A model generated the notes under the pieces. That model did not search any database, was not told the origin of the DNA, and was given only the letters and a program-made list of their open reading frames with translations. A stretch of 64,000 nt of DNA from Thioflexithrix psekupsensis (GTDB lineage: Bacteria; Pseudomonadota; Gammaproteobacteria; Beggiatoales; Beggiatoaceae), in assembly GCF_002149925.1 (NCBI RefSeq), contig NZ_MSLT01000006.1, positions 620,001 to 684,000 on the forward strand, written 5' to 3'. Position numbers and translations under genes: made by a program. Below are positions 53,498-60,870 of this stretch, piece by piece. Every line of letters begins with the position of its first letter. Positions within the stretch are counted from its first letter, which is position 1.

Positions 53498-54019
53498 ATG
53501 CCAATGCCTGCCTCTGAACAACGTATCGGTAAGTTTATGATTGCGATGGCATTTATTGCCATATTGGGTCTATTGAGTCTTTTCTTTGATCAGGTTTTGG
53601 AACAGCGACGTAATCCAAATACCCAGCCTACCACCGCTTATCATACCGATGGTTACAAAGAAGTGGTGTTAATCCGTAATCGTAGTCATCACTATTTGAC
53701 CACCGGACAGATTAATGGTGAGGATGTATTATTTTTGCTTGATACGGGCGCAACCGTGGTGTCGATTCCTGAAAATGTGGCTAACCGATTGAATTTAAAG
53801 CGAGGTTCTCCCATGCTCGCCCAAACCGCCAACGGCACTATCACCACTTATCAAACTCAAATTGATCAGGTGTCGATTGGTGATATTCGTTTACACGGCG
53901 TACGGGCTTCGATTAATCCTTACATGGAAGGCGAAGAGGTGTTACTTGGTATGAGTTTTTTAAAGCAATTAACCCTAATTCAGGAAGGTAATCGCTTGGT
54001 ATTAAGGCAGCATCAGTAG
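53498..54019 (+). CDS. Retropepsin-like aspartic protease, membrane-anchored (clan AA, TIGR02281)
   Basis: 173 residues: an N-terminal transmembrane anchor (GKFMIAMAFIAILGLLSLFF), a linker, then a single retropepsin-type domain with the active-site motif FLLDTGATVVSIPENVANRL near residue 84-102 and the second motif EGEEVLLGMSFLKQL. Bacterial members of this family act in the periplasm, probably as dimers since only one D-T-G is present. The substrate is unknown. ATG 53498 is followed by a second ATG two codons later; either may be used. Confidence 0.87.
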   Translation: MPMPASEQRIGKFMIAMAFIAILGLLSLFFDQVLEQRRNPNTQPTTAYHTDGYKEVVLIRNRSHHYLTTGQINGEDVLFLLDTGATVVSIPENVANRLNLKRGSPMLAQTANGTITTYQTQIDQVSIGDIRLHGVRASINPYMEGEEVLLGMSFLKQLTLIQEGNRLVLRQHQ

Positions 54020-54095
54020 TGAAATAGTTAACGTTTTCAGCAAAAAAATATGAGAATTATACGTCTAATTTAATGGCGCAGTTGAAATGAAATTT

Positions 54096-56363
54096 CTAAT
54101 TTAACGTGGCGCGGAAATTTAACCAAAAGCTACGTTTTTCGGCGGGGATTAAAGAATTACGAAAACCTAAACTGCGTTGAGAAAAATCATCTCCCGAATC
54201 GGCTTGTTCACCCCCCGGAAAATAATATTCTTTATCAAAAATATTTTTGACAGTGAAATTTAAATCAAATATTTCCTGACGATAACCTAAAGAGAGATTT
54301 GAAACGGTGAAAGATTTGGCAGTTTTTCCTTGTTCTCTCAAGGGATTATGAGAATATAAAACCCGCTCACTGACATAATTAGTTCGCCAATTAATATACC
54401 AATCTTGATCAAAAGGAATATCAATTCCAAGATTAATTTTATGGGGAGCAATATCGCCTAATTCAGAAGTTTGATTAAGCCAAGAACGGGCTGTTTGATC
54501 GTAAGTAATGCTACTTGAAGATTCAGTGTAAGTATAATATAAATTACCGGTAAGATTGGGTGCGTTTTTGAACAAAGGATTGGGGTAATTAAAACGCCCG
54601 CGATATTCTAATCCTCGAATATTTCTCGTTCCCGCGTTTTCAGCTTCTTCTTTGACAACATCTTTGTAATATGCGGTAAATAAAGACAAATCATGTAACC
54701 AATGTTCCTGTTGGTGCATAATAATTAATTCTAAATTCTCAGCTTGTTCAGGTTTCAAATCAGGGTTGCCCGTGCGTCCACTCCAACCGCCCCACAATTG
54801 AATGGGGGAAGGTTCTTGAAATGCTTTTCCATACGATAATTTGAAAGTTGTTTCGGGTGAAAAATGGTAAATACTTGAAACGCGAGGATTTATTGAACTT
54901 CCATACATACTATTTCGATCATAACGCACGCCCGCTAACCAATTCCATTTGTTTTGCGTCCATAATGCTTGCAAATACATCCCCACATCACGGGTACGAA
55001 CAAGGTTTTCTTCTGGCATAGAATCTAATGTTGATGGCGCAATAACCACAGTAGAATCAGTGCTGTGGAAAACCCCTGATCCTTGTCCATATCTGCCCGT
55101 ATCTCCAGATTCAGAAGAACAAAAAGTTCCATTCCAATAAGAACATAAATCATAAGCTTTGGTGAGTGTTTTTGCTTCGTATTTTAAACCACCCGTGAAA
55201 CGAAGTTCTTTAGAAAATTGATAATCATAATCTTGTTTGAATAAGCCGCTATAATTCAATGAATTCCAATCCGAAATGCTCACATAAGAATAGGCCGATT
55301 TGTTTTCATTCCAATCGGGAACGGCTTCCACCCAATTTCCCCAAATTCGATTGGCATGATAGGAAACTTGGCTTTTAACGGTTAATTTGTCATTGGCTTG
55401 AGAATCGTGTTTGAGGTAAATTTGTTGGGCATCGTGTTTCCAGTACACATTGGGCTGCACTCGGTCGCCCGCGTAATAAGGCCCATAACCCTCACGAGTA
55501 TCCCACGCAATCACGCCGAGCGCAAAATCACGAAAATGCACTTCACCTAAAACGCCCCAATCTTTGGTCGGATCAGAATATTCGCCATATTTCACGCCTT
55601 CATTTCCCAAATCCAATATTGCGCCCCAAGTATTTTTATTGTTAAGTTGCTCTGTTGTGAGAAATCCCCAAGGCGCAAGCTCATCTAATCCTGCTTCGTT
55701 GCTGTGAAAGGTTTTTGCGGATAGGTTAAATCGCCAATCGCCGTGCTTTCCTTGAATATGGGCTTCCGCGCCGCGTGATTGATAACTGCCTAATTGGGTT
55801 GAAATATTTACGCGTGTTTCGCCATTTTTTAACGATCCGCCGTCTTCGGTAATCAAATTGATAATTCCCAAAAACGCATTTGGGCCATACACCGCGCTGG
55901 TCGGGCCGTATAAAACCTCAATTTGTTTTAATCCGCCGATGGGATATTGACGTGAAATTTGCGCCCCGTGACTCCACAGGTGATTATCGACAATTCCGTT
56001 GATCATCAGTAACATGCGCTGCATAAACGGCGTGCGATAACCACGTTGATAGGCCGTGACGTGTTGCGATGAACCCGTTTGCATCGTATCAAAACCGGGT
56101 AAATCCGCAAAAATCTCTGTTAAATTCGTATAACTTCGCCGACGAATATCCTCATCCGTAATCACCACCATTGCCGCCGGCGCGTTACGCAAAGTTTGCT
56201 CGATTCCAGACGCGGTTTCAATGGTTACTTCTAAAAGTTGCTCTAAATCCATCGCCAACAATTTACGAATTTCTTCATTTTTATCATCACCATGCTCCAC
56301 CTCAGTGGCATAACAAGTCAAACTGAGCAAACTCATTAGAAATAAACTAAAATACCTCTTCAT
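54096..56363 (-). CDS. TonB-dependent outer-membrane receptor
   Basis: 755 residues. After a signal peptide (YFSLFLMSLLSLTCYAT) comes a plug domain (about 30-190): SGIEQTLRNAPAAMVVITDE, LTEIFADLPGFDT, VLYGPTSAVYGPNAFLGIIN. A 22-strand type barrel follows with the C-terminal aromatic strand KRSFWLNFRATLN. The plug lacks a carboxylate-rich signalling extension. It resembles receptors for iron-siderophores or other bulky ligands; the ligand cannot be told. AGAGGA stands upstream of ATG 56363. No TonB-ExbBD or ABC transporter is adjacent. Confidence 0.9.
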   Translation of the reverse strand: MKRYFSLFLMSLLSLTCYATEVEHGDDKNEEIRKLLAMDLEQLLEVTIETASGIEQTLRNAPAAMVVITDEDIRRRSYTNLTEIFADLPGFDTMQTGSSQHVTAYQRGYRTPFMQRMLLMINGIVDNHLWSHGAQISRQYPIGGLKQIEVLYGPTSAVYGPNAFLGIINLITEDGGSLKNGETRVNISTQLGSYQSRGAEAHIQGKHGDWRFNLSAKTFHSNEAGLDELAPWGFLTTEQLNNKNTWGAILDLGNEGVKYGEYSDPTKDWGVLGEVHFRDFALGVIAWDTREGYGPYYAGDRVQPNVYWKHDAQQIYLKHDSQANDKLTVKSQVSYHANRIWGNWVEAVPDWNENKSAYSYVSISDWNSLNYSGLFKQDYDYQFSKELRFTGGLKYEAKTLTKAYDLCSYWNGTFCSSESGDTGRYGQGSGVFHSTDSTVVIAPSTLDSMPEENLVRTRDVGMYLQALWTQNKWNWLAGVRYDRNSMYGSSINPRVSSIYHFSPETTFKLSYGKAFQEPSPIQLWGGWSGRTGNPDLKPEQAENLELIIMHQQEHWLHDLSLFTAYYKDVVKEEAENAGTRNIRGLEYRGRFNYPNPLFKNAPNLTGNLYYTYTESSSSITYDQTARSWLNQTSELGDIAPHKINLGIDIPFDQDWYINWRTNYVSERVLYSHNPLREQGKTAKSFTVSNLSLGYRQEIFDLNFTVKNIFDKEYYFPGGEQADSGDDFSQRSLGFRNSLIPAEKRSFWLNFRATLN

Positions 56364-56430
56364 AAAATCCTCTAAAATAGTGATGAGGAAAATACTGAAT
56401 AAAATTATCCTAAATCTCAGGATTCCTCGT

Positions 56431-57366
56431 CTAATGATTATTGCTGTTAAATAAATCTAATTCTTGATGGTTTAATTCTTTATTAATTCTATCAGAAGCT
56501 ATTTTAAAATAGTCAGGATTTAATTCATAACCGATATAATGACGCTTCATTTTTAAAGCCGCGATTAAAGTGGTGCCACTTCCACAAAAAGGGTCTAAAA
56601 CAATTTGCCCTTGCGTGGTGGTCATTTCTATTAATAACTGCATTAATTTTAAAGGTTTTTGGGTTGGATGCAATCCAATATCATGACTATCTGCGGGAAC
56701 AGATAGGATATTATCTGGGCTGGCAATAAAGTGCAATAATCCTTTTTCATTAAAAGCTCCCACCTGATTTTCTACTAAATTACTGGCGACTGTACTCCCT
56801 ATTTTGTAGGGTTTTGTAAACCATAAAATGGGTTCAAATCGGGGTCGTAAATTTCCGATTCGCCAGCCTTCCCATTTTTTAGCGGATAATTTGTCGCCAC
56901 GCCGTTCAAATACAATGCTGACTCTTTGCGCTCGATGGGGTGCTTTTATTTTATCCCATGCAATCATATCTTTATAAGTAAAACCCACATCTTCCATCGC
57001 ACAAATACAGCGATGAACCAAGCGTCGTCCTGCAAAAATAAAGACAGATGCGCCGGGTTTAAGGGTTCTGTACCACTCTGTTGCCCAACGCATACACCAT
57101 TCATAATAGCGAATTGGAATTAATCTATCTGCTTCAGACCATCCGTTAAGTGGTTTTCCTCTTTTCTTAAAAACCGCTCCTGCTTTTTCTTGAGCAGGAC
57201 TGCTGCCTAAATAAGCCGTGTTTTTATTGTCGTGCAACACGTCCCATTCATCAATACCAATACCATAAGGTATATCGCTTAATATTAAATGAATAGAGTC
57301 AGAATTAATCTCTTTCATTAATTCTATGGAGTCACCGCAAATTATTTTATTAAGAGGGGGAGTCAT
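56431..57366 (-). CDS. DNA methyltransferase (beta-class N4/N6 type)
   Basis: 311 residues with the order motif IV first, motif I last, as in beta-class enzymes. Motif IV is LILSDIPYGIGIDEW near residue 30, with DIPY in place of the usual DPPY. The SAM-binding motif I is QIVLDPFCGSGTTLIAALKM near residue 260, preceded by HPTQKPLKLMQLLIEMTT. There is no restriction gene beside it, so it is an orphan methyltransferase or the protective part of a lost pair. It diverges from the ParA-like gene across a 374-base gap that contains a small promoter-terminator locus. Confidence 0.87.
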   Translation of the reverse strand: MTPPLNKIICGDSIELMKEINSDSIHLILSDIPYGIGIDEWDVLHDNKNTAYLGSSPAQEKAGAVFKKRGKPLNGWSEADRLIPIRYYEWCMRWATEWYRTLKPGASVFIFAGRRLVHRCICAMEDVGFTYKDMIAWDKIKAPHRAQRVSIVFERRGDKLSAKKWEGWRIGNLRPRFEPILWFTKPYKIGSTVASNLVENQVGAFNEKGLLHFIASPDNILSVPADSHDIGLHPTQKPLKLMQLLIEMTTTQGQIVLDPFCGSGTTLIAALKMKRHYIGYELNPDYFKIASDRINKELNHQELDLFNSNNH

Positions 57367-57571
57367 TCTTGCTTATTTAGCCTCATCTGAATCAGAGTTT
57401 TAAAATTTTCAGAATTAATATTAACTAAGAATAAACACCACATCCCATATTGGCCATAATGCAACCAAAACGACACGATTAAGTAGCAAAACTGTAAAAA
57501 ATATCACCCTGATCAGCAACAAATAATCAATAAATTACGAACAAAAAAGAGGCATTTGGGGAGTTCTTTTC

Positions 57572-57600
57572 TTGACAGTCCCTGTTATTGAGCCTACCAT
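57572..57600 (+). promoter_or_regulatory. Sigma-70-like promoter
   Basis: TTGACA (57572-57577), a 17-base spacer and TACCAT (57595-57600). The -35 match is perfect and the spacing ideal; the -10 is weak. The palindrome ACAGTCCCTGT (57575-57585) overlaps the promoter and could be an operator. Confidence 0.55.
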
Positions 57601-57606
57601 AAGAAT

Positions 57607-57655
57607 ATCAATGGTCTCTACCAAAGCTTCTGCTTGTAAGTGTAGGGACTTTTTT
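57607..57655 (+). ncRNA. Possible small RNA or terminated leader before the ParA gene
   Basis: A transcript started from the promoter above would be only about 50 bases long. It would end in a hairpin GTCTCTAC (57614-57621) / GTAGGGAC (57642-57649, one G-U pair) followed by six Ts. This is either a small RNA or an attenuator in the leader of the three-gene cassette. The start site and expression are not proven. Confidence 0.45.
57614..57655 (+). terminator. Terminator hairpin upstream of the ParA gene
   Basis: Eight-bp stem (one wobble) with a 20-base loop, then TTTTTT at 57650-57655, about 85 bases before the ParA start codon. Confidence 0.65.
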
Positions 57656-57740
57656 ATGTAAAAATTAAAGTTTTTCTGTATCTCTTTGATTTGAGAAAAG
57701 CTTTGTTTTTTATGGTTAATTTTATTTTACAGAGAATAAT

Positions 57741-58706
57741 ATGCAAGTCATTTCTGTGATTAATTATAAAGGCGGCGTTGGTAAAACAACAATTACGGCT
57801 AATTTAGCCGCAGAATTAGCGCGGCGGGGTCGAAAAGTTTTGTTAATTGATGTTGATCCCCAAACGAGTTTAACCTTGTCGTTTGTCTCGCCCGAAGATT
57901 GGCAAAAAAAATATTCCGATACCAAAACCATTAGACGATGGTTTAAATCTTTTGAAGACAATCAATTGCCGATTCCTTTAAAAGAACTTATTTTTTCTCC
58001 TGATATGGTCAATCAAAAATTGCAGGAATTGGGTGCAAAAGGGAAGGTCGATATGATTGCTTCTCATTTGGAGTTAATTAATATTGATTTAGAATTGGCC
58101 ATGGAATTAAGTGGTTCTTCTTTGCGGCAGGCCACCAAGAATTTTTTAAAGGTTCATGGTCGATTGGCACAGGGATTAAAACAGCTTAATTCAACGGATT
58201 ATGATGTGGTATTAATTGATTGTCCACCCAATTTTAATGTGGTGACTAAGACAGCCATTGTAGCCAGCGATCATTTGTTAATTCCAACTAAAGCAGATTA
58301 TCTTTCCACACTCGGTATTAATTATCTCATTAATAGCTTAAATAAATTGGTGGAAGATTATAATGAATACGTAAAGTATGATCCAGATAATGTAACAAGA
58401 CAAATTACGCCAATTATATTGGGTGTTGTTTTTAATATAGTACAATTTTATGGTGGTGAGCCCATAGCGGTTTCACGTGATTATATTAACAGGGTAAAAA
58501 GTCTTAAAATTCCTGATTATATTAACAGGGTAAAAAGTCTTAAAATTCCTGTTTTTGATCATTATTTACGGGAAAATAAAACGCTTTATGTAGCGGCAGC
58601 TGAGTTTGGTATTCCTGCAATTCTTAATCTAAATCTAAGAGAAAATTTTGGGCTTATTGATTTTGTGAATGAATTTGAACAGAAATTAGGGTGGAATATT
58701 GAATAA
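57741..58706 (+). CDS. ParA/MinD-type P-loop ATPase, first gene of a defence-like cassette
   Basis: 321 residues. The deviant Walker A is [20 protein letters not shown] at residues 6-25, Walker A' [15 protein letters not shown] near 35 and Walker [13 protein letters not shown] near 155, as in ParA/Soj partition ATPases. There is no ParB gene or obvious centromere-like array. Residues about 247-270 contain [12 protein letters not shown] twice, from an exact 36-bp tandem duplication. Downstream, 72 bases away on the same strand, are an ABC-type ATPase and a DUF4435 gene. ParA may act as a sensor or localisation factor for that pair; this is inference. Confidence 0.88.
   Translation: MQVISVINYKGGVGKTTITANLAAELARRGRKVLLIDVDPQTSLTLSFVSPEDWQKKYSDTKTIRRWFKSFEDNQLPIPLKELIFSPDMVNQKLQELGAKGKVDMIASHLELINIDLELAMELSGSSLRQATKNFLKVHGRLAQGLKQLNSTDYDVVLIDCPPNFNVVTKTAIVASDHLLIPTKADYLSTLGINYLINSLNKLVEDYNEYVKYDPDNVTRQITPIILGVVFNIVQFYGGEPIAVSRDYINRVKSLKIPDYINRVKSLKIPVFDHYLRENKTLYVAAAEFGIPAILNLNLRENFGLIDFVNEFEQKLGWNIE
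58479..58550 (+). repeat. Exact 36-bp tandem duplication inside the ParA gene
   Basis: Unit 1 is 58479-58514 and unit 2 is 58515-58550, identical base for base. It duplicates twelve codons in frame. Such perfection implies a recent event. Confidence 0.97.
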
Positions 58707-58778
58707 ATATAGTGATTAAGGAATAATTATGTTTTATAGATTATTTATAACTATTGAGATAAATTAAAGGCTAACCAC

Positions 58779-59837
58779 ATGACCTCACCATTATCAGAAT
58801 TTGCCATTTATGGTTTGTATGGAGATAGGGATATTGTTATTGAATTTCCTTATCCAATAAAAATTTTAGTTTCTGAAAATGGCATGGGGAAAACCACAGT
58901 ACTGAATATTTTATATTCCATATTAAGCGGGAGATTTTATCGCTTAGAAAATATGTTATTTGAACGCATTATTGTTAAATTTGCCACAGGTTCATTTTGC
59001 ATTTGTAAAGATGAGATAAACCAATTTTTACAAGATGAACAAGCTGAAGATCAGCCATATAAAGAAATCCAAGAAAAAATTGGTAAAGAAGAACTAAGAA
59101 AATTGGTTAGTTTGGCCAGAGAACATTCTGCTGAATCACTGGCAAAACTTAAAGAAGTGCGTCATATTAGTAATGCTTTAAAAATTCCTTCTCCATTATT
59201 AGCAGAAAAATTAAAAGTTCTTGATAAGGAAGAAAAAGGGAATTACTCACAAAAAATACAAGAATTGAGAAAATATTTTGATTTGGAAACGCTTTATTTA
59301 ACCACTTATCGACGCATAGAAGAAGATTTGCAACAGTTGGGTTATCTTCCAGCGGATTTACAACTGCCCAGTCATTTGCTGCAATCTGGTGGAATGGACG
59401 ACGTTTTGGAAAAATTGGAAAAAATAGAAGGCATTGCCATTGAACATCAATTGACTCCTGAACAATTATTACAGCGATTTGCTGATATTTGTAATAATTA
59501 TTTAATTGATAAAAAATTTATTTGTACTGATCAATCACTAGAAATTCATACCAAAAAAGGGCGTTTAATTCCTTTTCATTATCTTTCCTCAGGCGAGAAA
59601 CAAATTATTTCTATTTTCTCGCATTTATATCTTTCTTCTCCAAAAAAATGTGCAGTTTTAATTGATGAACCTGAATTGTCCATGTCTATTGAATGGCAAC
59701 GTACCTTGTTGCTTGATATATTAAAGGCCCCTAGATGTGAATTTCTTGTGGCCACAACGCATTCTCCTTTTATTTTTGATGACGAATTGATGATCAATAC
59801 GGTAGGTTTGAAAGAGTATATTCGGGAGTATGATTGA
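58779..59837 (+). CDS. ABC-type ATPase, AriA-like (PARIS-type pair)
   Basis: 352 residues. Walker A is ILVSENGMGKTTVLNILYSI near residues 31-45. A coiled, charged middle follows (about 75-250). The ABC signature is HYLSSGEKQIISIFSHL near 267, Walker B CAVLIDEPELSMSIEWQ near 290 and the switch His VATTHSPFIFDDEL near 328. This is the plan of the OLD/AAA_15-21 ATPases that guard a TOPRIM nuclease. Its TGA stop overlaps the ATG of the DUF4435 gene by one base (TGATG), so the two proteins are made together. In PARIS the ATPase AriA holds AriB until triggered by a phage anti-restriction protein. Confidence 0.85.
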   Translation: MTSPLSEFAIYGLYGDRDIVIEFPYPIKILVSENGMGKTTVLNILYSILSGRFYRLENMLFERIIVKFATGSFCICKDEINQFLQDEQAEDQPYKEIQEKIGKEELRKLVSLAREHSAESLAKLKEVRHISNALKIPSPLLAEKLKVLDKEEKGNYSQKIQELRKYFDLETLYLTTYRRIEEDLQQLGYLPADLQLPSHLLQSGGMDDVLEKLEKIEGIAIEHQLTPEQLLQRFADICNNYLIDKKFICTDQSLEIHTKKGRLIPFHYLSSGEKQIISIFSHLYLSSPKKCAVLIDEPELSMSIEWQRTLLLDILKAPRCEFLVATTHSPFIFDDELMINTVGLKEYIREYD

Positions 59838-60745
59838 TGTTACCGAGCGAAATGCAATCTTGTGGAAATGAAGCAAGTTCCGCATTTTTAAAATTCACAA
59901 GAATACATGCTAAAAAACCGCAATCTTTGATTTGTTTTTTTGAAGGAAAACAAGACAGTGGCTATTATTTTGGACGAATAAAAGAAAATTTGCCAAATAT
60001 CGACTGGGAGGAAATCGTTTCTGATAATAAACAAAATGTGATTAGACTTTTTAATAGACTTAAAGATCATGAAATGTATCGAGCAGCTAAAAAAGCATTT
60101 TTTGTTGACAGAGATTTTGATGAACCTTTAGCAGAAGAATTAAGAAAAGAAATCTATGAAACACCTTGTTATTCAATAGAAAATTTCTATACGACAGAAT
60201 CTTGTTTTAAACACATTCTTAAATATGAATTTAAAATCAGTGAATTTAGCAATGTCAAAATCGAGCAGATTTTTAAACAATGTCTTGATTGCTTTAATGC
60301 TATTCAATCTCAATTTCATAAAGAAATAACAGAGTTTAATGCTTGGCATTCAGTATCAACAAAAAATAATCTTAAAAACTCTTTAAAAGATAAAAAAATT
60401 GATGATTTAATCAATGTTACACTAAATCTGCTTGAACCTGAATTAAATCAGGTTAGAAAAAAGTATAATTTGCCCGAAGAAGCGCGTAGCTTTAGTGTAG
60501 ATATTGGGATTAAATCTCAAAGTTTTCAAGATAAACCTTGTCAGTTTAGAGGAAAACAAGAATTGCAGTTTTTTATCAAATTCTTAAATAAACTGGTAGA
60601 GGAACTTAATAAGTCTGAAATAAAAGATAAAACAGGGAATAAAATTAATTTCCAAGTTCCAGCAGAAAGCAATGCGTTGTCTGTATTAAGCCAATACGCC
60701 GATACGCCAGCGTGTTTACGAAATTATTTGTCCACATTTATATAG
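59837..60745 (+). CDS. DUF4435 (TOPRIM-like) protein, AriB-like
   Basis: 302 residues with the DUF4435 acidic signature: SLICFFEGKQDSGYYFGRI near residue 30 (catalytic Glu in E-G-K-x-D) and AKKAFFVDRDFDEPL near 90 (D-x-D). CYSIENFYTTESCF near 115 is also typical of the family. The C-terminal half is helical. DUF4435 is the toxin/nuclease part (AriB) of PARIS anti-phage systems. The ATG 59837 overlaps the stop of the ATPase gene. The gene is AT-rich like the other two in the cassette, compared with the longer flanking genes. Confidence 0.85.
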   Translation: MLPSEMQSCGNEASSAFLKFTRIHAKKPQSLICFFEGKQDSGYYFGRIKENLPNIDWEEIVSDNKQNVIRLFNRLKDHEMYRAAKKAFFVDRDFDEPLAEELRKEIYETPCYSIENFYTTESCFKHILKYEFKISEFSNVKIEQIFKQCLDCFNAIQSQFHKEITEFNAWHSVSTKNNLKNSLKDKKIDDLINVTLNLLEPELNQVRKKYNLPEEARSFSVDIGIKSQSFQDKPCQFRGKQELQFFIKFLNKLVEELNKSEIKDKTGNKINFQVPAESNALSVLSQYADTPACLRNYLSTFI

Positions 60746-60781
60746 CAAATTGAGTCACTGAAAATAATTTCATTCCCACCC

Positions 60782-60857
60782 GAATCAGAATCTCCAAAAA
60801 TTAATATTAACCAAGAAATAAATCTTGCCAATTGTTTAATTCTGTCAATTCTGATTC
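60782..60857. repeat. MITE-like inverted repeat, also a direct repeat of 57389-57435
   Basis: GAATCAGAA (60782-60790) and TTCTGATTC (60849-60857) are inverted, like the inner arms of the element at 5985-6175. The left part, AATTAATATTAACCAAGAA (60799-60817), matches AATTAATATTAACTAAGAA at 57413-57431 with one difference. The two copies bracket the three-gene cassette. Confidence 0.65.
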
Positions 60858-60870
60858 AGAATATTTTTTT

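Larger units (their letters stand above)
57367..57740. other. Divergent intergenic region methyltransferase / ParA
   Basis: 374 bases without a gene. Near the methyltransferase start (57389-57435) is a repeat-like sequence also found at 60782-60823. The middle (57436-57570) is AT-rich with nothing recognised. At 57572-57655 are a promoter and a terminator, listed separately. The last 85 bases lead into the ParA-like gene. Confidence 0.7.

Noticed and set aside
57741-58706. A plasmid-type partition locus (ParA/ParB/parS) implying an integrated plasmid
   Set aside because: There is no ParB, replication protein or repeated centromere-like site. The neighbours are ATPase and TOPRIM-like genes instead.
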